DNA of 64,000 bases, from contig JACKJG010000005.1 of NCBI GenBank assembly GCA_020638065.1, positions 62,001 through 126,000 of the forward strand, written 5' to 3'. Of the stretch, positions 35,516 to 45,123 are shown one piece after another. A model generated the notes under the pieces. The model was not told the origin of the DNA. It saw nothing but the letters and a program-made list of their open reading frames with translations, and made no database searches. The translations under genes were made by a program, and so were the position numbers. How positions within the stretch are numbered: position 1 is the first letter of the stretch; every line of letters starts with the position of its first letter. This DNA comes from Hyphomicrobiaceae bacterium (GTDB lineage Bacteria > Pseudomonadota > Alphaproteobacteria > Rhizobiales > Devosiaceae).

Positions 35516-36124
35516 CTATAGCCCCTGACCACTTTTCACTTTGACCACCTGAATGGCCGTTTCCGGTGTCCGCGCCACCTGCGCGGCAACATCCTGCCGC
35601 TTGACGCCCTGCTTGTGCCTGAGCGTCAGAACGATGGCCCCAATCATCGCGACCAGAAGCACCAGACCCGCGCCCTGGAACAGGAAGATGTAGCGCGTGT
35701 AGATCACCTGCCCGAGCGCCCGCGTGTTGGAGATCGTGCCATCGAGCGGCAGCGCGCTCGACCCGGCCACGAGCGGCGAAACGATGGAGCTACCCGCCAG
35801 CATCAACAATTCGAGCAGAAGGATCGCCCCGATGATCACGCCCACGGGCATGTATTGCAGCGCGCCCCGCCGCAATTCGGCGAAATCGACATCGAGCATC
35901 ATGACGACGAACAGGAACAGAACCGCGACCGCCCCGACATAGACCACGACCAGAATGAGTGCCAGGAACTCGGCGCCGGCGATCATGAAGATGCCGGCGG
36001 CGTTGAAAAACGCCAGAATGAGAAACAGAACCGAATGCACCGGATTGCGCGATGAAATCACCATTACAGCCGAAGCGATAGCAACCGCCGAGAAGAGATA
36101 GAAAAAGAAGTGGGCCAAAGTCAT
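35516..36124 (-). CDS. nuoJ: NADH-quinone oxidoreductase subunit J
   Basis: A 202-residue membrane subunit with five segments, including VVVYVGAVAVLFLFVVMML, the conserved pi-bulge helix of complex I. The ATG at 36124 has GAGGAGAG five bases upstream; longer in-frame extension runs antiparallel into nuoI and is rejected. Ten bases separate it from nuoI. Confidence 0.95.
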   Translation of the reverse strand: MTLAHFFFYLFSAVAIASAVMVISSRNPVHSVLFLILAFFNAAGIFMIAGAEFLALILVVVYVGAVAVLFLFVVMMLDVDFAELRRGALQYMPVGVIIGAILLLELLMLAGSSIVSPLVAGSSALPLDGTISNTRALGQVIYTRYIFLFQGAGLVLLVAMIGAIVLTLRHKQGVKRQDVAAQVARTPETAIQVVKVKSGQGL

Positions 36125-36134
36125 CCCGCTCTCC

Positions 36135-36623
36135 TCAACGATACGGCGCGTCGGCGGCGATGTTGCGCGCAATTTCGCGCTCCCACCGGTCGCCGTTGGC
36201 GAGGAGCTTCTCTTTCGAGAAATAGAGCTCTTCGCGGGTTTCAGTCGCAAATTCGAAATTCGGTCCTTCGACGATGGCATCGACCGGACAGGCTTCCTGA
36301 CAGAAGCCGCAATAGATGCATTTGACCATGTCGATATCGTAGCGGACCGTACGGCGCGTCCCGTCATTCTGGCGCGGCCCCGCCTCGATAGTGATGGCCT
36401 GTGCCGGGCAGATCGCCTCGCAAAGCTTGCAGGCAATGCAGCGCTCCTCCCCGTTCGGATAGCGCCGCAAGGCGTGTTCACCACGGAAGCGCGGGCTGAC
36501 CGGCCCCTTTTCGAACGGGTAATTGATGGTTGGCTTCGGCGCAAAGAAGTAGCGCATCGACAAGAAGAACGCCCCGACGAACTCTTTGAGAAGCAGCGAA
36601 TTGAGGAATTGCAGTGCCCGCAT
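36135..36623 (-). CDS. nuoI: NADH-quinone oxidoreductase subunit I
   Basis: A 162-residue ferredoxin-like subunit carrying clusters N6a and N6b: CIACKLCEAICPAQA and CIYCGFCQEACPVDA. An N-terminal amphipathic segment contacts the membrane arm. Position between nuoH and nuoJ is canonical. Confidence 0.97.
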   Translation of the reverse strand: MRALQFLNSLLLKEFVGAFFLSMRYFFAPKPTINYPFEKGPVSPRFRGEHALRRYPNGEERCIACKLCEAICPAQAITIEAGPRQNDGTRRTVRYDIDMVKCIYCGFCQEACPVDAIVEGPNFEFATETREELYFSKEKLLANGDRWEREIARNIAADAPYR

Positions 36624-36632
36624 CTTGCCCTC

Positions 36633-37733
36633 CTACGCCACCATGCCGCCGTGCCAGCCCCAGCCGGTAAGCTGGAGCACAAACGCCACGACAAAGATCA
36701 TCACGATGGACAGCGGCAGGAACACCTTCCAGCCCAAGCGCATCAACTGGTCATAGCGGTAGCGCGGCACGAATGCTTTGACCATCGCGAACATGAAAAA
36801 GACCGCGCTGAGCTTGAGCACGAACCACACAAGCCCCGGAATCCAGGTGAATGGCGCAAACCCGAGCGGTGAATCCCAACCGCCAAGAAAGAGGATCGTC
36901 GTCATCGCGCACATCAGAACGATCGCGACATATTCGCCGAGCATGAACATCATGTAGGGCGTCGAGCCATATTCGACCATGAACCCGGCAACCAGCTCCG
37001 ATTCCGCTTCCGGCAGGTCGAACGGCGGCCGGTTGGTTTCCGCCAGCGCCGAGATGAAAAAGATGATGAACATCGGGAACAGCGGCAGCCAGAACCAGTT
37101 GAGGAACTTTAGCCAGGGCACGCCCAGCATATGCGCCAGCCCCATTTCCTGCTGCGCCACGACGATGTCATTGAGGTTGAGCGATCCAACGCACAAAAGG
37201 ACCGTCACGATCACGAAACCGATCGAGACCTCATAGGACACCATTTGCGCCGCGGAACGCAGCGCACCGAGGAACGGGTACTTCGAGTTCGAGGCCCAGC
37301 CGCCCATGATGATGCCGTAAACACCGAGCGACGAAATCGCAAAGATGTAGAGAATGCCGACGTTGATGTTGGCGAGCGCCCAGCCATTGTCGAGCGGAAT
37401 GACCGCCCAGGCCGCCAGCGCCAATAGCACGGTAACAAGCGGCGCCAACAGAAACACAACCTTGTCCGCGCCCGCCGGGATCACCGGTTCCTTGAAGACG
37501 AACTTCAAGAGGTCGGCAAAGCTTTGAAGCAACCCGAATGCGCCCACGACGTTGGGGCCGCGCCGGATTTGCACCGCCGCCCAGATCTTGCGGTCAGCAA
37601 GCAGCACATAGGCAACGAAAATCAGGAGCGCGACGAGCAGCAGCAGCGCCTTCCACACGAACCCAACCATCGTGCCGAGCCCCAGAAACGGGACCCCGAG
37701 CAGATAATCGAGCGCGTTGAGAACGAAATCCAT
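36633..37733 (-). CDS. nuoH: NADH-quinone oxidoreductase subunit H
   Basis: A 366-residue membrane subunit that joins the peripheral and membrane arms and forms much of the quinone chamber. ADRKIWAAVQIRRGPNVVG and AETNRPPFDLPEAESELVAG are diagnostic. The ATG at 37733 follows the nuoG stop by a few bases with GGAG upstream; the 17-residue longer start would lie in nuoG. Confidence 0.97.
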   Translation of the reverse strand: MDFVLNALDYLLGVPFLGLGTMVGFVWKALLLLVALLIFVAYVLLADRKIWAAVQIRRGPNVVGAFGLLQSFADLLKFVFKEPVIPAGADKVVFLLAPLVTVLLALAAWAVIPLDNGWALANINVGILYIFAISSLGVYGIIMGGWASNSKYPFLGALRSAAQMVSYEVSIGFVIVTVLLCVGSLNLNDIVVAQQEMGLAHMLGVPWLKFLNWFWLPLFPMFIIFFISALAETNRPPFDLPEAESELVAGFMVEYGSTPYMMFMLGEYVAIVLMCAMTTILFLGGWDSPLGFAPFTWIPGLVWFVLKLSAVFFMFAMVKAFVPRYRYDQLMRLGWKVFLPLSIVMIFVVAFVLQLTGWGWHGGMVA

Positions 37734-37737
37734 CAAC

Positions 37738-39846
37738 CTACTCCGCTGCCTGTTGCAAGCCCGACTGAAGCTGGGCGCATTCACCCATGACCGCGGACGC
37801 GCGGGTAATGGGATTGGTCATGTAATAGTCGGCAACAGCCGAACCGAAGGTCACGGGATGATCCGCATCGACCGTGCGGGCCATCGCCTTGATCGCATCG
37901 GTCGGCCCGGCGTGCTGCACGTCGATTTCGGCCAGATGCGGGTGTTGCGCGTACATTGCCGCACGCAACTGACCCATCGTGTCGTAGGGCAAGGCCGCGC
38001 CGCATTCGGCGGAAAGCGCCCGGATGATGGCCCAGTCTTCCTTGGCTTCGCCCGGCGGGAACACGGCCCGGCTGGTCACCTGCACTCGGCCTTCCGTGTT
38101 GACGAAAGTTGCGCTCTTTTCGGTGTAGGCGGCACCGGGCAGAATAACGTCGGCGCGATGCGCACCGGCGTCGCCATGGCTCCCGACATAGATCACAAAT
38201 GCGTCGCCCATGGCCTGCATGTCGTATTCGTCGGCGCCCAGCAGAATGAGGACGTCGAGCTTGCCCTCCTTGGCAAAGCCGATCTGATCCGCCGAGCACA
38301 CACCGCCATTATGCGGCACGAACCCGACATCGAGCCCACCAACCCGCCCGGCCGCATTGTGCAGCATGGCATAGCCGTTCCAGTCGCCGGAAAGAGCGCC
38401 ATTGTCCGCCGCGATCTTGGCGGCCAGTGCCATTACGTCACGGCCGGGCTGCTTACCATTGAAGGCATGCGAAACCGCCGCCTCGCCGACAATGATCAGC
38501 GGCTTCTCCGCTGATTTGAGCTTCTTGGCAAAGCTGCCCTTTCCATTGGCAAGATCCTTGAGCGCCGCGAAGCCGTTGCCCAGGTATTCGTAATCGTATT
38601 TCAGATCCGCCTGCTCGCCGATCACGGCAATCGGCAGGTCGGCCTTGGCCCGCCAGGCTTTCCGGATGCGCGCATTGATGATTGAGGCTTCCTTGCGCGG
38701 GTTGACGCCGATCAGAAGAATGGCATCGGCCTCTTCGATACCCGCAATGCCCGGATTGAAGATGTAGCCGGCCCGGTCCGTTCCCGGATCGATACCCGAC
38801 ATGGCCGGACGGCAATCGGTAAAGCCGGACCCCAGCATGTCCATCATCTGCTTCAGAGCAAACATTTCTTCGGTCGCCGCCAGATCGCCGGCAATCGCCC
38901 CAACTTTGCCTTCAGCCTTCTTGATGGCACGGCCAGCAGCTTTCAGCGCTTCGTCCCAGTCGGCAGCCACCAGCTTGCCACGCTTGCGCACATAGGGGCG
39001 ATCAAGGCGCTGCGAACGCAAACCGTCCCAGATGAACCGCGTCTTGTCCGAAATCCACTCTTCGTTGATGCCTTCATGCACCCGCGGAAGTATGCGCATG
39101 ACCTCGCGGCCACGGCTGTCGACACGGATATTGGAGCCCACGGCATCCATCACATCGATGGTTTCGGTCTTGGTCAGTTCCCAGGGCCGCGCTGTGAACG
39201 CATAAGGCTTGCTCGTCAGCGCCCCAACCGGGCAAAGATCGATCACATTGCCCTGCAACTCGCTGGTCATTGCCTGTTCGAGATAGGTCGTGATCTCGGC
39301 ATCCTCACCGCGCCCCACAAGGCCCAATTCGGAGATGCCCGCCACTTCGGTGGTGAAGCGAACGCACCGCGTGCAGTGGATGCAGCGCGTCATGACCGTC
39401 TTCACCAGCGGCCCGATATATTTGTCTTCAACCGCGCGCTTGTTCTCGTGATAGCGCGACGCGTCGATGCCATAGGCCATCGACTGGTCCTGAAGGTCGC
39501 ATTCGCCACCCTGGTCGCAGATCGGGCAGTCGAGCGGATGATTGATGAGCAGGAACTCCATCACCCCTTCCCGCGCCTTCTTGACCATCGGCGTGTTGGT
39601 GAACATTTCCGGCGGTTCGCCGTTCGGGCCCGGACGCAAATCCTTCACACCCATGGCGCAAGAGGCTTGCGGTTTCGGCGGCCCGCCTTTCACCTCGACC
39701 AGGCACATACGGCAATTGCCGGCGACCGACAGACGTTCGTGATAGCAGAAGCGCGGAATCTCGGCGCCCGCCGCTTCCGCCGCCTGCATGAGCGTATAGT
39801 GATCGGGGACTTCGATCAGTTGGCCGTCGACTTTGATCTGCGCCAT
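37738..39846 (-). CDS. nuoG: NADH-quinone oxidoreductase subunit G
   Basis: A 702-residue iron-sulfur subunit. The N-terminus holds a [2Fe-2S] motif (CYHERLSVAGNCRMC), a His-coordinated [4Fe-4S] region with CPICDQGGECDLQ, and CIHCTRCVRF; the rest is a molybdopterin-oxidoreductase fold lacking cofactor function. It carries electrons from NuoE/F toward NuoI. Length matches the alphaproteobacterial type. Confidence 0.96.
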   Translation of the reverse strand: MAQIKVDGQLIEVPDHYTLMQAAEAAGAEIPRFCYHERLSVAGNCRMCLVEVKGGPPKPQASCAMGVKDLRPGPNGEPPEMFTNTPMVKKAREGVMEFLLINHPLDCPICDQGGECDLQDQSMAYGIDASRYHENKRAVEDKYIGPLVKTVMTRCIHCTRCVRFTTEVAGISELGLVGRGEDAEITTYLEQAMTSELQGNVIDLCPVGALTSKPYAFTARPWELTKTETIDVMDAVGSNIRVDSRGREVMRILPRVHEGINEEWISDKTRFIWDGLRSQRLDRPYVRKRGKLVAADWDEALKAAGRAIKKAEGKVGAIAGDLAATEEMFALKQMMDMLGSGFTDCRPAMSGIDPGTDRAGYIFNPGIAGIEEADAILLIGVNPRKEASIINARIRKAWRAKADLPIAVIGEQADLKYDYEYLGNGFAALKDLANGKGSFAKKLKSAEKPLIIVGEAAVSHAFNGKQPGRDVMALAAKIAADNGALSGDWNGYAMLHNAAGRVGGLDVGFVPHNGGVCSADQIGFAKEGKLDVLILLGADEYDMQAMGDAFVIYVGSHGDAGAHRADVILPGAAYTEKSATFVNTEGRVQVTSRAVFPPGEAKEDWAIIRALSAECGAALPYDTMGQLRAAMYAQHPHLAEIDVQHAGPTDAIKAMARTVDADHPVTFGSAVADYYMTNPITRASAVMGECAQLQSGLQQAAE

Positions 39847-39858
39847 AATCTCTCGTCC

Positions 39859-41166
39859 TTACTCCGCCGCCACCGAAGGCACAGCGCCTTCCGGATCGGA
39901 GCGATAGGTATATTCATCGATCCGTTTTTCCATCTCGCCGCGGAAATTGCGGATCAGCCCCTGAATCGGCCACGCCGCCGCATCACCCAGCGCGCAGATT
40001 GTGTGCCCTTCGACCTGCTTGGTGACCTCGAACAGCATGTCGATTTCGCGCTTTTCCGCGCGCCCCTCGACCATGCGCTCCATCACCCGCATCATCCAGC
40101 CAGTGCCTTCGCGGCATGGGGTGCACTGCCCGCAGCTCTCATGCTTGTAGAACGCCGAAAGCCGCCAGATCGCCTTGATGATGTCGGTGGACTTGTCCAT
40201 GACGATCACCGCCGCTGTGCCAAGCGATGAGCCGACTTCACGCAGCCCGTCAAAATCCATCACTGCGTCCGGCATTTTCTCGCCGGGTACACACGGAACC
40301 GATGATCCGCCCGGAATGACCGCCAGAAGATTGTCCCAGCCGCCGCGAATGCCGCCGCAATGCTTTTCGATCAGTTCGCGGAATGGCGTTCCCATTTCTT
40401 CTTCGAATGTGGCCGGCGTATTCACGTGACCTGACACGCAGAAAAGCTTGGTGCCCGTATTGTTTTCGCGCCCGAACCCGGCGAACCATGAACCGCCGCG
40501 TCGCAGGATTTCCGGCACGACCGCGATCGATTCCACATTGTTGACCGTGGTCGGGTTGCCATAAACGCCCATACCCGCCGGGAAAGGCGGCTTGAGCCGG
40601 GGCTGGCCTTTCTTGCCCTCGAGTGATTCCATCAACGCTGTTTCTTCGCCGCAGATATAGGCGCCGGCGCCGTGGTGGACGATGATATCGAAATCCCAGC
40701 CATGCACGTTGTTCTTGCCGATCAGCTTGGCATCGTACGCCTGCTGCACGGCGGCTTCGAAATGCTCGCGCTCGCGGATGAATTCGCCGCGAATGTAGAC
40801 AAAGGCCAGATGCGCATCCATGGCACGGCCGGCGAGCAAACAACCCTCGACCAGATGGTGCGGATCGTGCCGCAGGATTTCACGGTCCTTGCACGTACCC
40901 GGCTCGGATTCGTCAGCGTTGACCAGCAGATAATGCGGCCGCCCATCGCTTTGCTTGGGCATGAAGGTCCATTTGAGGGCCGTCGGAAAGCCTGCCCCAC
41001 CCCGGCCCCGCAACCCGGACACCTTGACTTCATTGGTGATCCAGTCACGGCCCTGATCGATGAAGCCTTTGGTACCCGACCAGGCACCGCGCGACAGCGC
41101 GCCTTCCAGGCCCCAGTCACCCTGGCCGTAGAGATTGGTGAAGATGCGATCCTTGTCTGTCAGCAT
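39859..41166 (-). CDS. nuoF: NADH-quinone oxidoreductase subunit F
   Basis: A 435-residue NADH- and FMN-binding subunit. GLRGRGGAGFP contacts the nucleotide, ICGEETALMESLEG is in the FMN pocket, and the N3 [4Fe-4S] cluster ligands are in CGQCTPCREG with a further Cys near the C-terminus. It lies 12 bases after a small membrane gene that separates it from nuoE. Confidence 0.97.
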   Translation of the reverse strand: MLTDKDRIFTNLYGQGDWGLEGALSRGAWSGTKGFIDQGRDWITNEVKVSGLRGRGGAGFPTALKWTFMPKQSDGRPHYLLVNADESEPGTCKDREILRHDPHHLVEGCLLAGRAMDAHLAFVYIRGEFIREREHFEAAVQQAYDAKLIGKNNVHGWDFDIIVHHGAGAYICGEETALMESLEGKKGQPRLKPPFPAGMGVYGNPTTVNNVESIAVVPEILRRGGSWFAGFGRENNTGTKLFCVSGHVNTPATFEEEMGTPFRELIEKHCGGIRGGWDNLLAVIPGGSSVPCVPGEKMPDAVMDFDGLREVGSSLGTAAVIVMDKSTDIIKAIWRLSAFYKHESCGQCTPCREGTGWMMRVMERMVEGRAEKREIDMLFEVTKQVEGHTICALGDAAAWPIQGLIRNFRGEMEKRIDEYTYRSDPEGAVPSVAAE

Positions 41167-41178
41167 GCTCGCAATCCC

Positions 41179-41382
41179 CTACTTCGCCCGCCGGTAGAGC
41201 CAGGCGAACCACAAGCCCACACCCAACGCCGCGCCAAGCCCACTCGCGATAACGCTGTTGTCCAGCCCAAGACGCGGCAAAATCGTGGTGGCAGCGCCGA
41301 TCCCGATAATAACGAACGCAACCCCGACGATCATTCCAATCGCATCGATCTTGATCTGCTTCTTCTGGCCTTCAGCCATCAC
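41179..41382 (-). CDS. Small two-segment membrane protein between nuoE and nuoF
   Basis: A 67-residue protein: a charged N-terminus (MMAEGQKKQIKIDAIG), one hydrophobic stretch (about 17-36) and another (about 44-62) ending YRRAK. It overlaps the nuoE stop by four bases and is followed closely by nuoF, so it is co-translated with complex I genes. I do not recognise a family. It may be a complex I accessory or assembly protein, but nothing in its sequence shows that. Confidence 0.7.
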   Translation of the reverse strand: MMAEGQKKQIKIDAIGMIVGVAFVIIGIGAATTILPRLGLDNSVIASGLGAALGVGLWFAWLYRRAK

Positions 41383-42392
41383 TTCGGTTCCTTCCCGAAG
41401 ACTCGAACATATTCGTCGACGCCTTTAGCCAGCGCCTTGGCCTGTTTGACCCATTCATCGCGCTCGATCCGGCCCTTGAACGACAAGCCATCGTCCAGCG
41501 CGGTGATGTCCGCCTTCTTGAACGCCGCGATCTGATCAAATCGCGTCACGCCGAAATCGTTCAGCTTCTTTTCCAGCACCGGCCCGACGCCCGAAATCAG
41601 TTTCAGATCGTCCGGCGCGCCTTCCGGACGCGCAAACAATTGCCCTTCCGGCAAATCCGCAGCCTTCGCAGGTTTCACTTCGGCCTCGGCCGGCGTTGCC
41701 TCGGCCTTTGGCGCCTCTTCTTTGGCCGGCCTGGACTTTTTGGCCTTGGGCGCATCGGCCAGTTTCGTTGCGGCGCGCGCCGGCAAATCGGTCAGGGTTG
41801 TTGCGCCGGTGCTCGCCATCGAGAACTGACGGCCGTTTTGCGGGCCGGTCGGAACGCTATCGCCCTCACCCGCTGCAAACGCATCGATGATTTCTTCAAG
41901 CCGTTCCGGCGTCAGGTCCTCATAGGTGTCGCGCCCGATGGCTACCATAGGCGCGTTCACGCAGGCCCCCATGCACTCGACTTCTTCCCAGCTCAGCGTA
42001 CCATCCGCATTGGTCTCGTGCGCGTGCTCGTTGATCTTGCGTTGGCAAACCGCCCGCAAATCCTCGGCCCCGCGCAACATGCAGGGCGTTGTTCCGCAAA
42101 CTTGCACATGCGCTCGGGTACCGACCGGCTGCAGTTGGAATTGCGTATAGAAGGTCGCGACCTCGAGCACCCGAATCCTGGCCATGCCGAGCATGTCCGC
42201 GATCCTTTCGATCGCAGCCCGGCTGACCCAGCCTTCCTGGTCCTGTGCCCGCATCAGCAGCGGAATGACCGCCGATTGCTGCCGCCCTTCCGGGTAAAGC
42301 GCAATTCGCTTTTCCGCCCACGCCGCGTTATCTGCGTTGAACGCAAAGCTCTCCGGCTGAACCGACTCTTCTGCAAGCCGACGCACAGACAT
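41379..42392 (-). CDS. nuoE: NADH-quinone oxidoreductase subunit E with C-terminal helix-hairpin-helix extension
   Basis: A 337-residue subunit. Residues 1 to about 175 are the thioredoxin-like [2Fe-2S] core with CGTTPCMLRG and ECMGACVNAP. A Lys/Ala/Pro/Glu-rich linker follows (about 205-258), then residues 261-323 form a domain containing ISGVGPVLEKKLNDFG and GRIERDEW, nearly the same as the tail of RpsB in this window. Core NuoE is commonly about 160-220 residues. The start overlaps the nuoD stop by one base. Confidence 0.95.
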   Translation of the reverse strand: MSVRRLAEESVQPESFAFNADNAAWAEKRIALYPEGRQQSAVIPLLMRAQDQEGWVSRAAIERIADMLGMARIRVLEVATFYTQFQLQPVGTRAHVQVCGTTPCMLRGAEDLRAVCQRKINEHAHETNADGTLSWEEVECMGACVNAPMVAIGRDTYEDLTPERLEEIIDAFAAGEGDSVPTGPQNGRQFSMASTGATTLTDLPARAATKLADAPKAKKSRPAKEEAPKAEATPAEAEVKPAKAADLPEGQLFARPEGAPDDLKLISGVGPVLEKKLNDFGVTRFDQIAAFKKADITALDDGLSFKGRIERDEWVKQAKALAKGVDEYVRVFGKEPK

Positions 42393-43582
42393 TAGCGATC
42401 GACCTCCCCAAACACGATATCGAGCGAACCCAGAATGGCCGAAACGTCAGCCAGCATGTGCCCGCGACACAGAAAATCCATTGCGCTGAGATGCGCAAAG
42501 CCCGGCGCCTTGATCTTGCAGCGATAAGGCTTGTTGGTGCCGTCTGCGACCAGATAGACCCCGAATTCACCCTTCGGCGCCTCGACCGCCGCGTAAACTT
42601 CACCCTCGGGCACATGATAGCCTTCGGTGTATAGCTTGAAGTGATGGATCAGACCTTCCATCGACTGCTTCATCTCGCCCCGTTTCGGCGGCGAAATCTT
42701 GTGATCCTTGGTCGAAACCGGACCTTTACCTTCAGGTGAATTCAATAACGCAATGCATTGTTTCATAATTGAAACTGATTGCCGCATCTCTTCCATACGG
42801 ATGAGGTAACGATCAAAGCAATCGCCGTTTTTACCCACGGGAATGTCGAACTCGAACCGGTCATAGCACTCATAGGGCTGCGCCTTGCGCAAGTCCCAGG
42901 CGGCGCCGGACCCGCGCACCATCACACCCGAAAAACCCCACTTCCAGGCATCTTCGAGCGATATGACACCGATATCGACATTGCGCTGCTTGAAGATCCG
43001 GTTGCCGGTCAAAAGTGCGTCGATGTCGTCGCAAACCTTGAGGAACGGGTCGCAAAACGCCTCGATATCGTCGATCAGATCCTGCGGAAGGTCCTGATGC
43101 ACCCCGCCCGGCCGCACATAAGCGGCGTGCATGCGCGAGCCGGACGCCCGCTCATAGAACACCATGAGCTTTTCGCGTTCCTCAAAGCCCCAGAGCGGCG
43201 GCGTCAGCGCCCCAACGTCAAGAGCCTGGGTCGTGATGTTCAGCAAGTGGCTCAGCAGCCGGCCGATTTCCGAATAGAGAACCCGGATAAGCTGCCCGCG
43301 GAACGGCACATCAATGCCCAGCATCCGTTCGACGGCCAGCGCAAAGGCATGCTCCTGGTTCATCGGCGCAACATAATCGAGCCGGTCGAAATAGGGCACA
43401 GCCTGCAAATACGTCTTCTGCTCGATCAGTTTCTCGGTACCGCGATGCAGCAGACCGATATGCGGGTCGACGCGTTCAACGAGCTCACCGTCAAGCTCCA
43501 GAACAAGGCGCAGCACGCCGTGCGCCGCGGGGTGCTGCGGCCCGAAATTGATCGTGAAATTGCGGACTTCGGCTTCGCTCAT
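42392..43582 (-). CDS. nuoD: NADH-quinone oxidoreductase subunit D
   Basis: A 396-residue 49-kDa-type subunit lining the quinone site. It opens with NFGPQHPAAHGVLRLVLELD, and PRGVGAAWDLR-like text (VRGSGAAWDLRKAQPYECYD) is typical of the family. It overlaps nuoC by four bases and nuoE by one. Confidence 0.97.
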   Translation of the reverse strand: MSEAEVRNFTINFGPQHPAAHGVLRLVLELDGELVERVDPHIGLLHRGTEKLIEQKTYLQAVPYFDRLDYVAPMNQEHAFALAVERMLGIDVPFRGQLIRVLYSEIGRLLSHLLNITTQALDVGALTPPLWGFEEREKLMVFYERASGSRMHAAYVRPGGVHQDLPQDLIDDIEAFCDPFLKVCDDIDALLTGNRIFKQRNVDIGVISLEDAWKWGFSGVMVRGSGAAWDLRKAQPYECYDRFEFDIPVGKNGDCFDRYLIRMEEMRQSVSIMKQCIALLNSPEGKGPVSTKDHKISPPKRGEMKQSMEGLIHHFKLYTEGYHVPEGEVYAAVEAPKGEFGVYLVADGTNKPYRCKIKAPGFAHLSAMDFLCRGHMLADVSAILGSLDIVFGEVDR

Positions 43583-44184
43583 TGCGCCTTGGCCTTCTCA
43601 TCGCCCGGCAGCACGTAGTCGGGGCCTTCCCATGGGCTCATATTGTCGAACGTGCGGAATTCCTGCGCCAGATTGACGGGCTCATAGACCACCCGCTTGC
43701 GCTCTTCGTCATAGCGCAGCTCCACATAGCCGGAGACCGGAAAATCCTTGCGTAGCGGATGCCCGTCAAAACCATAATCGGTCAGAATGCGGCGCATGTC
43801 CGGGTGCCCTGCAAACGTGACACCAAAGAAATCGAAGGCTTCGCGTTCGTACCAGTTTACGCCGGGAAAAACGTCAGTAATCGACGCCACCGGCGTTTCT
43901 TCGTCGGTTTTCACCTTGACGCGGATCCGCTGGTTCAATGTGGGGCTGAGCAAATGATAGACAATCTCGAACCGCTCTTCTTCCTCGGGATAATCTGCAC
44001 CGCAAACATCCGTCAGGCTGATGAATCTGAACTGGCTGTCGTCATGAAGGGTTCGGATGACCTCGACGATCTCGTCACGTTTGACCAGAACCGTCAGTTC
44101 CCCGAACGCAATTTTGTGCGAGATTACCTGGCCGCCGAGACGGGACACAACGGCTTCGCCCAGTTCCTTGAGTGCCTCGTCCAT
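43579..44184 (-). CDS. nuoC: NADH-quinone oxidoreductase subunit C
   Basis: A 201-residue 30-kDa-type subunit with the signature EREAFDFFGVTFAGHPDMRR. The ATG at 44184 (MDEALKELG) follows the nuoB stop by one base; a longer frame of 38 residues overlaps nuoB and is not conserved. NuoC and NuoD are separate here, unlike the fused E. coli protein. Confidence 0.96.
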   Translation of the reverse strand: MDEALKELGEAVVSRLGGQVISHKIAFGELTVLVKRDEIVEVIRTLHDDSQFRFISLTDVCGADYPEEEERFEIVYHLLSPTLNQRIRVKVKTDEETPVASITDVFPGVNWYEREAFDFFGVTFAGHPDMRRILTDYGFDGHPLRKDFPVSGYVELRYDEERKRVVYEPVNLAQEFRTFDNMSPWEGPDYVLPGDEKAKAQ

Positions 44185-44185
44185 T

Positions 44186-44767
44186 CTATCTCTCGATCGT
44201 ACCTGTGCGCCGGATCTTCTTCTGCAAAAGCAGAATGCCGTACACCAGCGCTTCGGCAGTCGGTGGGCAACCAGGAACGTAAATGTCGACCGGCACAATC
44301 CGGTCGCAGCCCCTGACCACCGAATAAGAATAATGATAATAGCCGCCGCCGTTGGCGCAGCTCCCCATGGAAATCACGTAACGCGGCTCGGGCATCTGGT
44401 CGTAGACCTTGCGCAGAGCCGGCGCCATCTTGTTGGTGAGCGTACCCGCCACGATCATCACGTCCGACTGTCGCGGAGATGCACGCGGCGCAAAGCCGAA
44501 CCGCTCCACGTCATAGCGCGGCATCGAGGCCTGCATCATCTCGACGGCACAACAGGCCAGCCCGAACGTCATCCACATCAGCGACCCGGTCCGGGCCCAA
44601 TTGATCAGTTCGTCGGTCGAGGTGACCAGAAAACCCTTGTCGGCCAGTTCGTTATTGATCTCGACATAATAGGAATCGTCCGCACCGACCGGTTGCCCCG
44701 TCGCCGGATCGATGATTCCTTTGGGCTCCGGAGCGATGATGGTGCTGCCCTGTTCGGTCAATCCCAT
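44186..44767 (-). CDS. nuoB: NADH-quinone oxidoreductase subunit B
   Basis: A 193-residue PSST-type subunit that binds the terminal [4Fe-4S] cluster N2 through the tandem cysteines in LACCAVEMM plus SCANGGG and PGCPPTAEAL. The ATG at 44767 gives a ten-base overlap with nuoA and fits the family length; earlier in-frame starts lie deep in nuoA. Confidence 0.96.
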   Translation of the reverse strand: MGLTEQGSTIIAPEPKGIIDPATGQPVGADDSYYVEINNELADKGFLVTSTDELINWARTGSLMWMTFGLACCAVEMMQASMPRYDVERFGFAPRASPRQSDVMIVAGTLTNKMAPALRKVYDQMPEPRYVISMGSCANGGGYYHYSYSVVRGCDRIVPVDIYVPGCPPTAEALVYGILLLQKKIRRTGTIER

Positions 44768-45123
44768 TCCAGCGCCCCTTTCCGCCATTCGTAAATGAAG
44801 CCGATGGTCAGAACCACAAGGAACGCGATCATCGACCAGAAACCGAACCAGCCGACATCGTGAAACGCAACGGCCCACGGAAACAGGAACGCGACCTCGA
44901 GATCGAAAATGATGAACAGGATCGACACCAGATAAAACCGCACGTCGAACCGCATGCGCGCGTCGTCAAATGCCTCGAAACCGCATTCGTAGGCCGAAAC
45001 CTTTTCCGGGTCGGGCCGTTTCAACGCGATTAGAAATGGCGCCACGAGCAACGCAAGCCCTATGACGGCACTCAGTCCAAGAAAGATAAGGATGGGAAGA
45101 TAGCTGGAGAGAAGTTCCTGCAT
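44758..45123 (-). CDS. nuoA: NADH-quinone oxidoreductase subunit A
   Basis: A 121-residue membrane subunit with three segments and the conserved KVSAYECGFEAFDDARMRFD loop, which touches the quinone cavity. It is the first gene of the nuo operon; the ~250-base spacer upstream should hold the operon promoter, although I could not pick a convincing one. Confidence 0.96.
   Translation of the reverse strand: MQELLSSYLPILIFLGLSAVIGLALLVAPFLIALKRPDPEKVSAYECGFEAFDDARMRFDVRFYLVSILFIIFDLEVAFLFPWAVAFHDVGWFGFWSMIAFLVVLTIGFIYEWRKGALEWD

Noticed and set aside
39076..40230. Plus-strand open frame spanning nuoG and nuoF
   Set aside because: Runs antisense across two real genes and has no recognisable domain.
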